Assembly (NCBI GenBank): GCA_034505955.1
Contig: JAPDQK010000029.1
Span: forward strand, 1 to 64,000
Origin: Zhuqueibacter pondensis
GTDB lineage: Bacteria > Zhuqueibacterota > Zhuqueibacteria > Zhuqueibacterales > Zhuqueibacteraceae
Length of the DNA stretch: 64,000 nt
Reading direction: 5' to 3'
Shown: positions 10,101 to 17,552 of the stretch, in pieces
How the letters are laid out: every line of letters begins with the position of its first letter
Position numbering within the stretch: position 1 is the first letter of the stretch
Translations under genes and position numbers: made by a program
The notes under the pieces: generated by a model
Told to the model about the DNA's origin: nothing
Database searches by the model: none
What the model saw: only the letters and a program-made list of their open reading frames with translations

Positions 10101-10696
10101 CCGAGACCGGGCGCGAGCTCAACTGGCATGTCAATGAGACCATCCCGCGCCTGCGTAACCGGCAGTGGAATGTGGAGGAAAAGATTCACGTTTTCCAGCC
10201 CGACAATCGCAACGCCAGCGAAACCATGTACGAAGTGCAATTTGCCGTGCCGGAGGGCCAGTCCGCCAAATATCCCGGGGATGGTGATGTTTTTCTTTTC
10301 TTCTCGCGCAAACCCTTTGAGGCGGGCGATAAATATCGCTTCAAAACCGTGGCCGCGCAGTTTGATAACCAGGCGGCGAAGCAGGAATTGCCGAATGTTT
10401 ACGTCGTTCCCAATCCGTATGTGGCGTATGGCGCCAGTGAATTTGCCTCGCCGCGAGGGGATGTGCGGGACGAACGGCGTTTGGAATTTCGCAACCTGCC
10501 GAAGAAATGCACCATTCGCATCTACACCATCACCGGTGAATTGGTCGATACGATTCAGAAAGATGATGAGCGTGATTTTGCCGTTTGGAATGTGCTCACC
10601 CTGGAATCACAAGCCACGGCGTACGGCATCTATATCTATCATGTTGACGCGCCGAACGTCGGTACCAAGATTGGGCGGTTTGCGGTGATTAAATGA
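7169..10696 (+). CDS. Large secreted protein with calcium-loop motifs and T9SS-like C-terminus
   Basis: An 1175-aa protein with a signal peptide (about residues 1-23, ending VVSAQ). Acidic loops resembling EF-hand or thrombospondin type 3 calcium sites occur in the first third (DKDRDGKPDSW, DGKDNDGDQLIDE, DLNKNSRLDPGE). Fibronectin-like beta-sandwich segments follow (DFEGYKIYRSEDYTF, GKRYFYAVVAYDHGDND). The last 90 residues (VVPNPYVAYGA, then IRIYTITGELVDTI and YGIYIYHVDAP to GRFAVIK) match the divergent sorting domains common in this phylum group. It sits between a TonB receptor and a PorV-like protein, suggesting a surface partner of the receptor exported by the T9SS. No precise family is recognised. 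Confidence 0.75.
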   Translation: MKQYSLIFVSALLVMILAGVVSAQEKEFKYMSPAEQKAFMEKWTRKVREGIERERRMLRKASGHPGHDTEKKVIISGNQITTVVYNYASISRPGISDVDLQWPKTPEKRLGYGYEFGPLVAAEVPDTSGRLIHIVDDGFILEADGDYAPGTTTIKWGWLPQLGFADPNSPQIATFTATDKDRDGKPDSWPEEWYSTALNRYVWPAFLGDDATTPDEEVYFRVDDFSNAEFGYYPFPDDSTLRGLGLEMDCRYFQFNNPLAEDIIFLVYTVTNVSPKDLDKVYFGMFGDPHVGGANDYADDYAGFISPFDQAFPFEARNMLYAYDRDQRGDGGKPTGYFGYKFLESPSISTDGKDNDGDQLIDETPFNDAGTFIMGPVGIYGPAKLHWSGDEDGDWSLEFDDVGIDGIAGTKDYGEADGKPSQLFFMDLNKNSRLDPGEPTSEIRQPGMRFAGGEPNFGFRDIAESDQLGLTSFNALYFGGNNRPKNDELMWEKMSGTLENPEIQQEQDNVFIYGCGPFRLASGESQRFSIALLMGDNLQDLVQNAGTAQQVFEADYRFAKPPFKPTLTVVPGDKKITLYWDTRAETSFDPFIARGTGKTDKGYDFEGYKIYRSEDYTFADTKIITDQNGLPFLSDPLRSARGVPAQFDLENEYSGFSSVEYKGRGVRYNLGDNTGLTHAYVDSNNIINGKRYFYAVVAYDHGDNDLQIPPTETQRTIDQDAITGQFTFDINTAMVIAGPPAAGYVAPRLSETEGNLATRVAGNATGTIEIQFIDPFRVRDGKEYEVQFTAGTKPTDPPVYSIVDLKPRTVTFTARDTVFTDLPVEHLVPGTVSIRDQAGNAVDPSRYEVNHVDGRIRGTAPGSLQNGATYTATFQFYPVYASTGLNREDFNPVFDGMKVFVQNDAVALDPARSGWKVKQTGTNFTYKVALSTIGRAKAFPVDVEIRFFKYDTTETGKLINPADTSFTGIVSNFKVYNTETGRELNWHVNETIPRLRNRQWNVEEKIHVFQPDNRNASETMYEVQFAVPEGQSAKYPGDGDVFLFFSRKPFEAGDKYRFKTVAAQFDNQAAKQELPNVYVVPNPYVAYGASEFASPRGDVRDERRLEFRNLPKKCTIRIYTITGELVDTIQKDDERDFAVWNVLTLESQATAYGIYIYHVDAPNVGTKIGRFAVIK

Positions 10697-10700
10697 TTTC

Positions 10701-10752
10701 GCGCGGCGCTAAAGCAACCGCGCTGAAAAAACGAAAGACTGCTGACGCAGTC
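10701..10752. repeat. Two small hairpins between secreted-protein and PorV genes
   Basis: GCGCGG (10701-10706) pairs with CCGCGC (10718-10723), followed by an A-run; GACTGC (10737-10742) pairs with GCAGTC (10747-10752) around a TGAC loop. They could mark a transcript end or a small repeat. The remaining sequence to 10854 shows nothing else. Confidence 0.35.
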
Positions 10753-10854
10753 AATGATTGCGTTCCACTTTGCATATTACCATTAGCCTCGTGTTTTCAA
10801 ATTCAGGTAACGAGATAGTACGCTTCAGCGATGACAAACCAGCGAGACGAGAAC

Positions 10855-11886
10855 ATGAAAAAGCTCTTTGTTTTCTCTTTTGCCATCATTTTTATCCTGG
10901 TATTCAGCACGACTGTGCACGCCCAGCTCACGCAATCGCTCACCAAAGTCGGAACCACGGCAGCGCAATTTTTGAAAATCGGCGCCGGCGTGCGTGCCAT
11001 CGCCATGGGCGGCGCATTTGTCGCCGTCGCCAATGATGTGACGGCATTGTACTGGAATCCTGCCGGTATTGCGACCATCCCCGGCAACGGCGAGGCCACC
11101 TTTACGCATGCCGAATGGCTGGCAGAGACCGCCTTTGACTTTGCCGCGGTCAGTCTCAATGCCGGAAGCTTTGGCACGGTGGGACTGTCCGTCACCTCAT
11201 TTCGTGTGCCCGAAGATCTGGTTCGCACCCACCGCTTTCCGGAAGGCACCGGTGAGCGCTTTGACGCCTCGAGTATTGCGCTGGCGGTCAGCTATGCCCG
11301 CATGTTGACCGACCGCTTTGCCATCGGCTTCACCGGCAAATTTGTTCAAGAGCAAGTTTGGAATGAAACGGCGCAAGGCGTGGCGCTCGACTTCGGCACC
11401 CATTATGTCACGCCATTTAAAGGCCTGCGCATCGGTGCCGCCATCACGAACTTTGGCACCAAGATGCAGCTCGAAGGCCGCGATCTTTATTTCAATTATG
11501 ATCCTCTGTCCGAATCCGGTACCGTCAATCAAGTGCCGGCGCTCTATCGACTCGGCAAATACGAGCTGCCGCTGACGCTGCGATTGGGGCTGGCCTACGA
11601 TCTGATCAATGATGAGAATCTGATGATCATGGTCACCAGCGATGCCGTGCATCCCAATGACAATTCCGAATACCTTAATTCCGGCATGGAAGTGAATCTG
11701 CGCAACTTGCTCTATTTGCGCGGCGGCTACAAGGCGCTGTTCTTGAAAAATAGCGAACAAGGTCTGACGTTCGGCGCGGGTTTGCGCTACGATGCGGTGG
11801 GAACCAATCTGAAGATCGATTTTGGCTATGCCGATTACGGCCGATTGAAGAATGTGCAGTTTGTGGCGTTCACGGTGAGGTTTTAA
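10855..11886 (+). CDS. porV: PorV/PorQ-family outer-membrane protein (T9SS component)
   Basis: About 343 aa from the ATG at 10855, chosen because the signal peptide (KKLFVFSFAIIFILVFST, ending VHAQ) begins there; an in-frame ATG lies 24 bases upstream. The mature N-terminus (VGTTAAQFLKIGAGVRAIAMGGA, then TALYWNPAGIA) is the hallmark of the PorV/UPF0164 family: FadL-like beta-barrels that shuttle T9SS cargo from the translocon to the attachment complex. The C-terminus is barrel-like (LKIDFGYADYGRLKNVQFVA, ending VRF). Its position beside T9SS cargo fits. Lineages of this kind often carry many PorV paralogues, so it may serve this receptor and secreted-protein pair specifically. Confidence 0.8.
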   Translation: MKKLFVFSFAIIFILVFSTTVHAQLTQSLTKVGTTAAQFLKIGAGVRAIAMGGAFVAVANDVTALYWNPAGIATIPGNGEATFTHAEWLAETAFDFAAVSLNAGSFGTVGLSVTSFRVPEDLVRTHRFPEGTGERFDASSIALAVSYARMLTDRFAIGFTGKFVQEQVWNETAQGVALDFGTHYVTPFKGLRIGAAITNFGTKMQLEGRDLYFNYDPLSESGTVNQVPALYRLGKYELPLTLRLGLAYDLINDENLMIMVTSDAVHPNDNSEYLNSGMEVNLRNLLYLRGGYKALFLKNSEQGLTFGAGLRYDAVGTNLKIDFGYADYGRLKNVQFVAFTVRF

Positions 11887-11947
11887 TAATCAATTGAGGA
11901 CGGAGGGCGCGGACTGCGCCGGTAGATGTGACGGATGACCACGCGTA

Positions 11948-11977
11948 CAGCCAAACCCTTGAAAGCGGCTGGTTTTT
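11948..11977 (+). terminator. Possible rho-independent terminator after porV
   Basis: CAGCC (11948-11952) pairs with GGCTG (11967-11971), followed by GTTTTT. The stem is short, so it is only weakly supported. It lies between convergent genes (porV and the HAD hydrolase). Confidence 0.35.
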
Positions 11978-12001
11978 GCGAAAGATCCGTTGAAATCCGC
12001 A

Positions 12002-12895
12002 TCATCCACGGACGCGGTCCGCGCGAATCTTGTTGAAAACTGATTTATTCTCGAGTTGTCGTTCCTGCCCTTCCAGCAGTTTCTCTGCCACCTCCATCAC
12101 ACTCTTCACCACTATTGAGGGCTGATAATCCTCTTGCTGATTCCCGGCATACACGGGCCGGTGAATCCAAGCTGTGTGCATGCCAATCGCTTTGGCGCCA
12201 GCAATATCGGTTCGTTGCAAATCGCCGATGTGCAAACATTCATGCGCCCGGACGCCGAGACCTTCCAGAGCGAGATGAAAAATTTTTGGATGTGGCTTGC
12301 ATATGCCGACCTCGCCGGAATAAATCAACACGCGAAAACAATCGAGAATTTTGTAACTGGCAAAGATTTGTCGCAGCACACGACCGGGCGTCCACGCCGT
12401 GTCCGAGATCAGGGCCAAAGGATATTTTGTCGAGAGCATTTTCACGGCCTCGATGGCGCCATCCATCGCCATGGGATTTTCAATCGCTTCCTCGAAAAAT
12501 TTTTGCACGCGCTGAAAACTCTCCGCCGGCAGCTCGACATTGAGATAACGCAGCATTTCCCGCAAGCCTTCCTCCGCACCAAAGCCGATTTGTTTCATCC
12601 ACAACTCATTGAAATAATCCCATGCCTGTTTGTGCGCAGCGCGCATTTGCTCCGCTGAAAAATCATAGCCGAAACGTCGCAGCTCTTCACGCAGGAAGTT
12701 CTGCCGGCTTTCACTATAAAGAACGGTATCAGCAGGAGGATGCTTGTCATCGAGAATCGTCCCCCACAGATCGAGAGAAATGGCTTTCACTTCGTGCCGC
12801 AACTTTTGCCAAATGGCTTCATTTTGGGCCGATTCGGTTTCAGAAATTTGCTTCTGTGTGACGGATTCATCGAAATCATTCAAATTCGGTGTCAT
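12002..12895 (-). CDS. HAD-superfamily hydrolase
   Basis: A 297-aa cytosolic protein with all four HAD motifs: I, SLDLWGTILDD near residue 40 (nucleophile Asp and the +2 residue changed to Trp, as in some HADs); II, LISDTAW; III, the Lys in GICKPHPKIF; IV, HIGDLQRTDIAGAKAIGM. An alpha-helical cap lies between motifs I and II. HAD enzymes of this class dephosphorylate small metabolites or dehalogenate. The +2 Asp usually acts as acid/base in phosphatases; its replacement by Trp suggests altered chemistry or a different donor. The N-terminal 30 residues are polar and Glu/Gln-rich and may not all be translated. Convergent with porV. Confidence 0.75.
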   Translation of the reverse strand: MTPNLNDFDESVTQKQISETESAQNEAIWQKLRHEVKAISLDLWGTILDDKHPPADTVLYSESRQNFLREELRRFGYDFSAEQMRAAHKQAWDYFNELWMKQIGFGAEEGLREMLRYLNVELPAESFQRVQKFFEEAIENPMAMDGAIEAVKMLSTKYPLALISDTAWTPGRVLRQIFASYKILDCFRVLIYSGEVGICKPHPKIFHLALEGLGVRAHECLHIGDLQRTDIAGAKAIGMHTAWIHRPVYAGNQQEDYQPSIVVKSVMEVAEKLLEGQERQLENKSVFNKIRADRVRG

Positions 12896-12995
12896 AACAT
12901 GAGGTGAAGTGATAGAGATTTTAGCTCAGGACGATGGAGCCCTTTGGTATTGCGTGATTGTGTCGATGCGGACTTTCCCGGCACATAAAACACAT

Positions 12996-13023
12996 TTGAC
13001 TTTGTGGAAAAATTTGCTATTTT
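12996..13023 (+). promoter_or_regulatory. Sigma-70-like promoter upstream of the repeat-containing leader
   Basis: TTGACT at 12996-13001, a 16-bp spacer, and TATTTT at 13018-13023. It points towards the 124-aa gene at 13378 and would give a leader of about 350 nt containing AT-rich inverted repeats and the 82-bp tandem repeat. Confidence 0.4.
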
Positions 13024-13181
13024 ATCGTCATTATAGTATTACTTTGAAAAAACTATCACAACCACGAAGATTTTCTAAAGACAAAATGATTAACGACAAG
13101 AAAATTATTTTGTCATCAAAAAATTTTTTTGTCTTTTGGGTTGCGGCAAAAGCTGCGTTATAGTATTACTCTGGAAAAACT

Positions 13182-13345
13182 ATATCATGACCGCGAAGAT
13201 TTTGTAGCGCAAGCTTCCAGCTTGCCTTCGTTTGCAGACTGGAAGTCTGCGTTACGAGATGACATATCATGACCGCGAAGATTTTGTAGCGCAAGCTTCC
13301 AGCTTGCCTTCGTTTGCAGACTGGAAGTCTGCGTTACGAGATGAC
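13182..13345. repeat. Perfect 82-bp tandem direct repeat, two copies
   Basis: Copy 1 is 13182-13263 and copy 2 is 13264-13345, identical as far as I can read. Each holds two small palindromes, AAGCTTCCAGCTT and AGACTGGAAGTCT. A diverged partial copy of the flanking sequence (TTATAGTATTACT followed by GAAAAAACTAT and ACGAAGATTTT) occurs at about 13030-13075. Motifs of this type recur between genes in environmental bacterial genomes, from memory. Confidence 0.85.
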
Positions 13346-13377
13346 TGTGTGCTCAAAATTTTTTGCCGGGAGAGCTC

Positions 13378-13752
13378 ATGCCAAAACCAAGCGCCATTAT
13401 GAACCTGGAAAAAGGCGAACGCTTTTACAAGTTTTTCTTTTTCCGCCCCCGCTGGGGAAGACACAAGCAGTTCGAATACCGCATTTTTGTCAAGGAAAAA
13501 GCCGACGGCAATCTGGCGATGGCAGCCTACAATTTCAAGATCGAAAACGGCGTGCCGATCAAAGACCATGTGACTGAAGCTCCGGATGTGCCGAAAGCCC
13601 AGCTCATGGGCATTATTCGCAGCGTATTGCGGAACACCAATACGCTGCCCGACGAGTTTGAAGAAATCGACCTCTCCCATTTCAAGACCGTGGACGAGCA
13701 AATCGAATTCTTGAAAAGCTCAGGCCGGGCGGACGTGAGCTATTTACACTAA
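13378..13752 (+). CDS. Conserved-looking hypothetical protein, 124 aa
   Basis: The start at 13378 follows GGGAGAG at good spacing; upstream in-frame codons lie in or near the tandem repeat. The protein is small and soluble, with a basic aromatic N-terminal third (YKFFFFRPRWGRHKQFEYRIF) suggestive of a nucleic-acid- or ligand-binding beta-hairpin, and an acidic C-terminal half (LPDEFEEIDLSHFKTVDEQIEFL). No signal peptide, membrane segment or known family is recognised. It lies alone between repeats and the VapBC-like pair. Length and codon pattern suggest a real gene; function unknown. Confidence 0.55.
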   Translation: MPKPSAIMNLEKGERFYKFFFFRPRWGRHKQFEYRIFVKEKADGNLAMAAYNFKIENGVPIKDHVTEAPDVPKAQLMGIIRSVLRNTNTLPDEFEEIDLSHFKTVDEQIEFLKSSGRADVSYLH

Positions 13753-13753
13753 T

Positions 13754-13790
13754 GCGTGAAGCGTAAAACGTAAGACGTAAAGCAAAAGGA
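13754..13790. repeat. GCGTGAAGCGTAAAACG-type short repeat
   Basis: A run of GCGTGAAGCGTAAAACG, TAAGACGTAAAGC type sequence directly after the 124-aa gene. A related inverted form occurs after purL at 46314-46356. It is probably a dispersed intergenic repeat and could help end transcription. Confidence 0.4.
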
Positions 13791-13805
13791 ATGGCTCCTA
13801 TTCAT

Positions 13806-14261
13806 TCACGCTTCAATAACACGGCCACGGTGGATTTTCAACTTGACAACTTCCGGTTTGATCCGCCGCAAAGCATTATTCAACTTTTCGTCAAAGGAAT
13901 AAAAGGCTTCGACTTCCCAATAAAGCGTATAGCAGGCAACAAGAAAATCCATCGTTTTCAAGAATAGGCGTGAGAGTTGTTCGGGCACAAACTCATTCCA
14001 AAATTTAGCGTCACCGAAGTGAAGCTGCACGGCCGGGGCCAAGGCGCGGAACTTGCCGTCAACGAACTTGACTTGGTTTTGATCGAGCGATTTATGCAAA
14101 ACAACGTTTAGAACCTCCGCCCGAATAATTTCAGGCACCAAAATGGTGGTATGGTTCGCCAAAAGACGAACAATAAGCTTGTCCGCCATCGAATTAAACA
14201 TATCAGCTTCCAAGAAATTGGCGGCCCAAACACCACTATCCAACAAAACAATTTTCCCCAT
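13806..14261 (-). CDS. PIN-domain protein, probable VapC-like toxin ribonuclease
   Basis: A 151-aa PIN-fold candidate. Acidic residues occur where PIN nucleases bind Mg2+: Asp in LLDSGVW (residue 8), Glu in EIIRAEVLN (near 47), Asp in KTMDFLVACYTLYW (near 104), and Asp in FYSFDEKL (near 123). VapC toxins cleave tRNA or rRNA to stop growth. It starts two bases after the stop of the small upstream gene, the usual antitoxin-first order. The motif order fits, but overall similarity is judged by eye. Confidence 0.65.
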   Translation of the reverse strand: MGKIVLLDSGVWAANFLEADMFNSMADKLIVRLLANHTTILVPEIIRAEVLNVVLHKSLDQNQVKFVDGKFRALAPAVQLHFGDAKFWNEFVPEQLSRLFLKTMDFLVACYTLYWEVEAFYSFDEKLNNALRRIKPEVVKLKIHRGRVIEA

Positions 14262-14263
14262 AT

Positions 14264-14548
14264 TTACCTCTTTTTCGATTTTCGCGGCTGACTCACTGCT
14301 GGTGAAGAGTTTCTCTCCCGGCGAATGTCTTTCGTCACATTTGTGACGTAGCCCACATTGATCCGTCCGGAGCGCAATATGGCAATCAATTTCTCCGCAT
14401 CGTAAAAGGGCTTTTCTGGCTTAGAGATGACCGGGCGCAACTGAATTTCAATAACCGCCCTGCCATTTTCTTCGCGATAATCCAAGACCGGCAAATCGGC
14501 AAGATTCTTCTCGCGAATCATCTCGGCCAAGGTAAAAGTTTGTATCAT
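14264..14548 (-). CDS. Probable antitoxin of the PIN-domain toxin
   Basis: A 94-aa protein immediately upstream of, and probably translationally coupled to, the PIN protein. The N-terminal half is acidic (TLAEMIREKNLADLPVLDY, then EENGRAVIEIQL). The C-terminal tail is strongly basic (RRERNSSPAVSQPRKSKKR), which could contact DNA or neutralise the toxin. The DNA-binding fold is not obvious, so the antitoxin call rests mainly on operon position and size. Confidence 0.5.
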   Translation of the reverse strand: MIQTFTLAEMIREKNLADLPVLDYREENGRAVIEIQLRPVISKPEKPFYDAEKLIAILRSGRINVGYVTNVTKDIRRERNSSPAVSQPRKSKKR

Positions 14549-14568
14549 GGGGTCACCTCGTGTGTTAA

Positions 14569-14606
14569 AATCCTCCCGTAGAGCAAAAGCACTCTACGGG
14601 AGGATT
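14569..14606 (-). terminator. Strong hairpin terminator after the P5C dehydrogenase gene
   Basis: AATCCTCCCGTAGAG (14569-14583) and CTCTACGGGAGGATT (14592-14606) form a perfect 15-bp stem with an 8-nt loop. Read on the minus strand it is followed by a short T-run and lies 40 bases after the dehydrogenase stop. It separates that gene from the VapBC-like operon. Confidence 0.75.
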
Positions 14607-14646
14607 TGATTTTATCGCAGCGCCAGTCGGCCCGACTGGGCTACGA

Positions 14647-16194
14647 CTACAACTTCTCCGAAACAGCCTTTGCCTGCAAGAAGAGCAACAGATAATCCCG
14701 GCCGCCGGCTTTGGAGTCGGTGCCGCTCATGTTGAAGCCGCCGAACGGATGGCCGCCGACCATGGCGCCGGTGCATTTGCGGTTGATATAAAGATTGCCG
14801 CAATGGAACTCGCGTTTTGCTTTTTCAATCTTGTAGCGATCGCGTGTATACACCGCGCCAGTGAGGCCGTAAATGGAATCGTTGGCAAATTTGATGGCCT
14901 GCTCAAAATCGCGTGCTTTGGTCACCGCCAGCACCGGGCCGAAAATTTCTTCACGGAAAATTCTTGCGTCCGGCGAAATATCTTTGAAAATCGTTGGTTG
15001 GATAAAATACCCGGCATCCGGACCTTTTTCGCCACCAATCACCAGTTGGCCTTCTTTCTTGCCGATCGCGATATACTCCATGATTTTTTCTTGCGCGCTG
15101 GCGCTGATCACCGCGCCCATATAATTGGCGGGGTTTTTCACCGGGCCGACGGTAATTTTACTCACACGCTCCGCAAGGCGTTGCACAAATTCGTCATACA
15201 CTTTTTCATGAATGATCGCCCGCGAGCAGGCGCTGCACTTTTGTCCCTGATAACCGTATGCGCTCACCGCCACTCCCTCCACGGCTGCCGCCAAATCTGC
15301 CTCAGCGTCCACCACGATGGCATCTTTACCGCCCATCTCGGCAATCACACGTTTGATCCAAATTTGTCCCTTTTGCGGAGTCGCAGCCAGTTGGTTGATG
15401 TGCAAGCCTACTTCCATCGAGCCGGTGAAAGAGATGAAACGAGTTTTCGGATGCGCGACAATATAATCACCAATCACACTGCCACTGCCGGGAAGGTAAT
15501 TCAGCACGCCCTCGGGAAGACCGGCTTCCTGGAAAATTTCGACCAGCTTGTAACCAATCGTCGGGGTGTCACTCGCCGGTTTCAAGAGTATGGGATTGCC
15601 GGTAACAATCGCCGCGCTCGCCATGCCGGTGAGAATCGCCATTGGAAAATTCCACGGTGGAATCACTGCGCCGACGCCAAGTGGGATGTAAACCAATTCG
15701 TTGTATTCGCCGGGCAGGGGTGTCACGGGCTGGCGTTCAGAATAGCGCAGCATCTCGCGACCGTAGAATTCAAGAAAATCAATTGCCTCGGCCACATCCG
15801 CATCTGCCTCGATCCAATTTTTGCTCGCTTCCATGATCATCCACGCGGCCAGCTCGAGGCGGCGCCGACGCATAATTTCGGCGGCCTTGAAGAGCATAAT
15901 CGCGCGTTCTTTGGGATCGACATTTTTCCATGACTCGAACGCACGCCACCCGGCTTCCATGGCCATGTCCACTTCCTTCTTTCCGGCTTTGTGAAACGTG
16001 CCGACCACTTGCGTCTTCTCGCAAGGGTTATAAGATTTCAACAGATCGCCGGTTTTCACTTCCTTGCCATCGATGAACAGCGCGTATTCACGGGAGAACT
16101 GGCTTTCGACGAATTTAATCGCCTGCTCCATCGCCTGCTTGTTGGCGGGTTGAGAGAAATCGAGATAGGTGGTGTTTTTGAATTCGGATATCAT
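14647..16194 (-). CDS. pruA: Delta-1-pyrroline-5-carboxylate dehydrogenase (L-glutamate gamma-semialdehyde dehydrogenase)
   Basis: A 515-aa aldehyde dehydrogenase that oxidises glutamate semialdehyde to glutamate with NAD, the last step of proline (and arginine/ornithine) catabolism. The start at 16194 has GGAG six bases upstream and gives the usual 515-aa length of RocA/PruA; a TTG further upstream is less likely. Visible motifs: IPPWNFPMAI and LLKPASDTP (NAD site), FTGSMEVG, catalytic Glu in AEMGGKDAIVV (near 286) and catalytic Cys in GQKCSACSR (near 321). GHPFGGFNMSGTDSKAGG is the characteristic C-terminal stretch. Monocistronic, with its own strong terminator; no proline dehydrogenase is adjacent. 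Confidence 0.93.
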   Translation of the reverse strand: MISEFKNTTYLDFSQPANKQAMEQAIKFVESQFSREYALFIDGKEVKTGDLLKSYNPCEKTQVVGTFHKAGKKEVDMAMEAGWRAFESWKNVDPKERAIMLFKAAEIMRRRRLELAAWMIMEASKNWIEADADVAEAIDFLEFYGREMLRYSERQPVTPLPGEYNELVYIPLGVGAVIPPWNFPMAILTGMASAAIVTGNPILLKPASDTPTIGYKLVEIFQEAGLPEGVLNYLPGSGSVIGDYIVAHPKTRFISFTGSMEVGLHINQLAATPQKGQIWIKRVIAEMGGKDAIVVDAEADLAAAVEGVAVSAYGYQGQKCSACSRAIIHEKVYDEFVQRLAERVSKITVGPVKNPANYMGAVISASAQEKIMEYIAIGKKEGQLVIGGEKGPDAGYFIQPTIFKDISPDARIFREEIFGPVLAVTKARDFEQAIKFANDSIYGLTGAVYTRDRYKIEKAKREFHCGNLYINRKCTGAMVGGHPFGGFNMSGTDSKAGGRDYLLLFLQAKAVSEKL

Positions 16195-16230
16195 GATGGG
16201 CTCCATTATTACGTTAACATTTGAATGTTT

Positions 16231-16293
16231 ATTCCTACTCAATCGCTTTTAAAAAGCCTCAACGCGAGTAGGAGTACGAGCAAGAGTACAAGT
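16231..16293. repeat. TACTC/GAGTA interspersed palindromic repeat, copy 3
   Basis: The left arm contains TTCCTACTCAATCGC (16231-16246), the right arm GCGAGTAGGAGTACGAGCAA and on to 16293; the loop holds TTTTAAAAAG. It lies in the 5' region of the dehydrogenase and just before homoserine kinase ends on the minus strand. Confidence 0.6.
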
Positions 16294-16334
16294 CTAAAGC
16301 AAGATAATAAAATCGTGAAATAAAGGCAATGATA

Positions 16335-17243
16335 TTAAAACCGTACACCTTTATCAGCGAATTTCAGAACAGCGGCTTTGCCGGTCAATCGATGCTCGGC
16401 AGCCACTTTCGCCATCGCCTGGGTAATTTTCTTCGCTCGGTCTTTTGAACAAATTGCCAGAACCGTCGATCCGGAACCGCTCAGGAACGCTGCAAAAGCG
16501 CCGGCCTCATAAGCTGCCGCCACGAAATCGTCAAATCCAGGAATCAACGCTTTGCGATAGGGTTGATGCAGCCAATCCTGCACGCCGAATTTGAGCAATG
16601 AGGGATCGCGCTTGGCGATGGCGGACACCAGCACCGCGACACGCTGGACATTTTTCACGGCGTCTGTGCGCGGTACATTTTCGGGCAAAACGCGCCGTGC
16701 ATCGTGAGTCGAAATCTCCGAATCCGGAATGAAGACCGCCGCCACCCAATCACTCGGCAGAGTAAAACGATGAAATTTGACTTCGCCATTTTCAACGCCA
16801 TTCACCGTCAATCCGCCGAGCAGTGAAGCCGAGGCATTTTCCGGGTGGCCTTCGATTTCACAGGCCAGATTCAGAATTTGCTGTTGTGAAAGCTTTTTGC
16901 CAAAAAGCAAGTTGGCGCCGAACAATCCCGCAATGATTGCTGCGCCGCTGGAGCCGAGCCCGCGTTTGAGCGGAATGCGATTGTTGATTTCGATTTTGAG
17001 TGGAGATGGCTCACAACCGATTTCACGACAAGCGCGATCAAAAGCGTGCAGGAGCAGATTGTTTTCTTTTTGTTGAATCAGCGCCGCGCCTTCGCCCCGC
17101 GCGTGAATTTGCCTTCCGTTTGGGATGATCTCAAATTTCACCGTCAGTGGCAAGTCAACCGCCAAAGCGAGCGTATCAAAGCCGGAGCCGAGGTTGGAGG
17201 TGGAAGCGGGAACACGGATTTCAATGGTGTGCCTTCTATGCAA
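16335..17243 (-). CDS. thrB: Homoserine kinase (GHMP family)
   Basis: A 302-aa GHMP kinase that phosphorylates L-homoserine with ATP in threonine biosynthesis. Motifs: RVPASTSNLGSGFDTLALA at the N-terminus, the GHMP ATP loop PLKRGLGSSGAAIIAGL (near residue 90-105), GHPENASASLLGG, and the C-terminal GAFAAFLSGSGSTVLAI. Length is normal. The start is odd: an in-frame stop precedes TTG at 17243, so the first usual start is TTG. A better ribosome site (AGAAGG) stands six bases before an ATT codon (Ile6), where homologues would begin. The 300-base region 17244-17552 upstream holds only a small TTGACT/AGTCAA palindrome (17395-17413). Confidence 0.9.
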   Translation of the reverse strand: MHRRHTIEIRVPASTSNLGSGFDTLALAVDLPLTVKFEIIPNGRQIHARGEGAALIQQKENNLLLHAFDRACREIGCEPSPLKIEINNRIPLKRGLGSSGAAIIAGLFGANLLFGKKLSQQQILNLACEIEGHPENASASLLGGLTVNGVENGEVKFHRFTLPSDWVAAVFIPDSEISTHDARRVLPENVPRTDAVKNVQRVAVLVSAIAKRDPSLLKFGVQDWLHQPYRKALIPGFDDFVAAAYEAGAFAAFLSGSGSTVLAICSKDRAKKITQAMAKVAAEHRLTGKAAVLKFADKGVRF

Positions 17244-17552
17244 TTCTTAAACTCCGTTTTCGAATCATCTGATACTCGATGAAGTGCTTCAAGAATGAAG
17301 AGAAGGTTTTCTTCGTCATGAAAGCACTTTCCCTTTTACCTAAAATTTTGCTGGCCAAATGTGGGAAACGCACAGCATAAATTAACGAAACGATTTGACT
17401 AAAATCAAGTCAACAATTGCTGTGGCGGCTGTGCAAACGCTTGAAGAATGTTCCAATCCCGCTGCCGCGACAGAAATCACAAGGGTTGGTTGAAACACTG
17501 GCAAAAAGTATGGAAGAAACGAATGGTGGGCTTCAACAGCCGGATAATAAGG

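Noticed and set aside
13267..13701. A minus-strand open frame across the 124-aa gene
   Set aside because: Its tail is translated from the 82-bp tandem repeat, a typical repeat-derived false gene.
14749..15933. A 394-codon open frame antisense to pruA
   Set aside because: The aldehyde dehydrogenase on the other strand is unambiguous.
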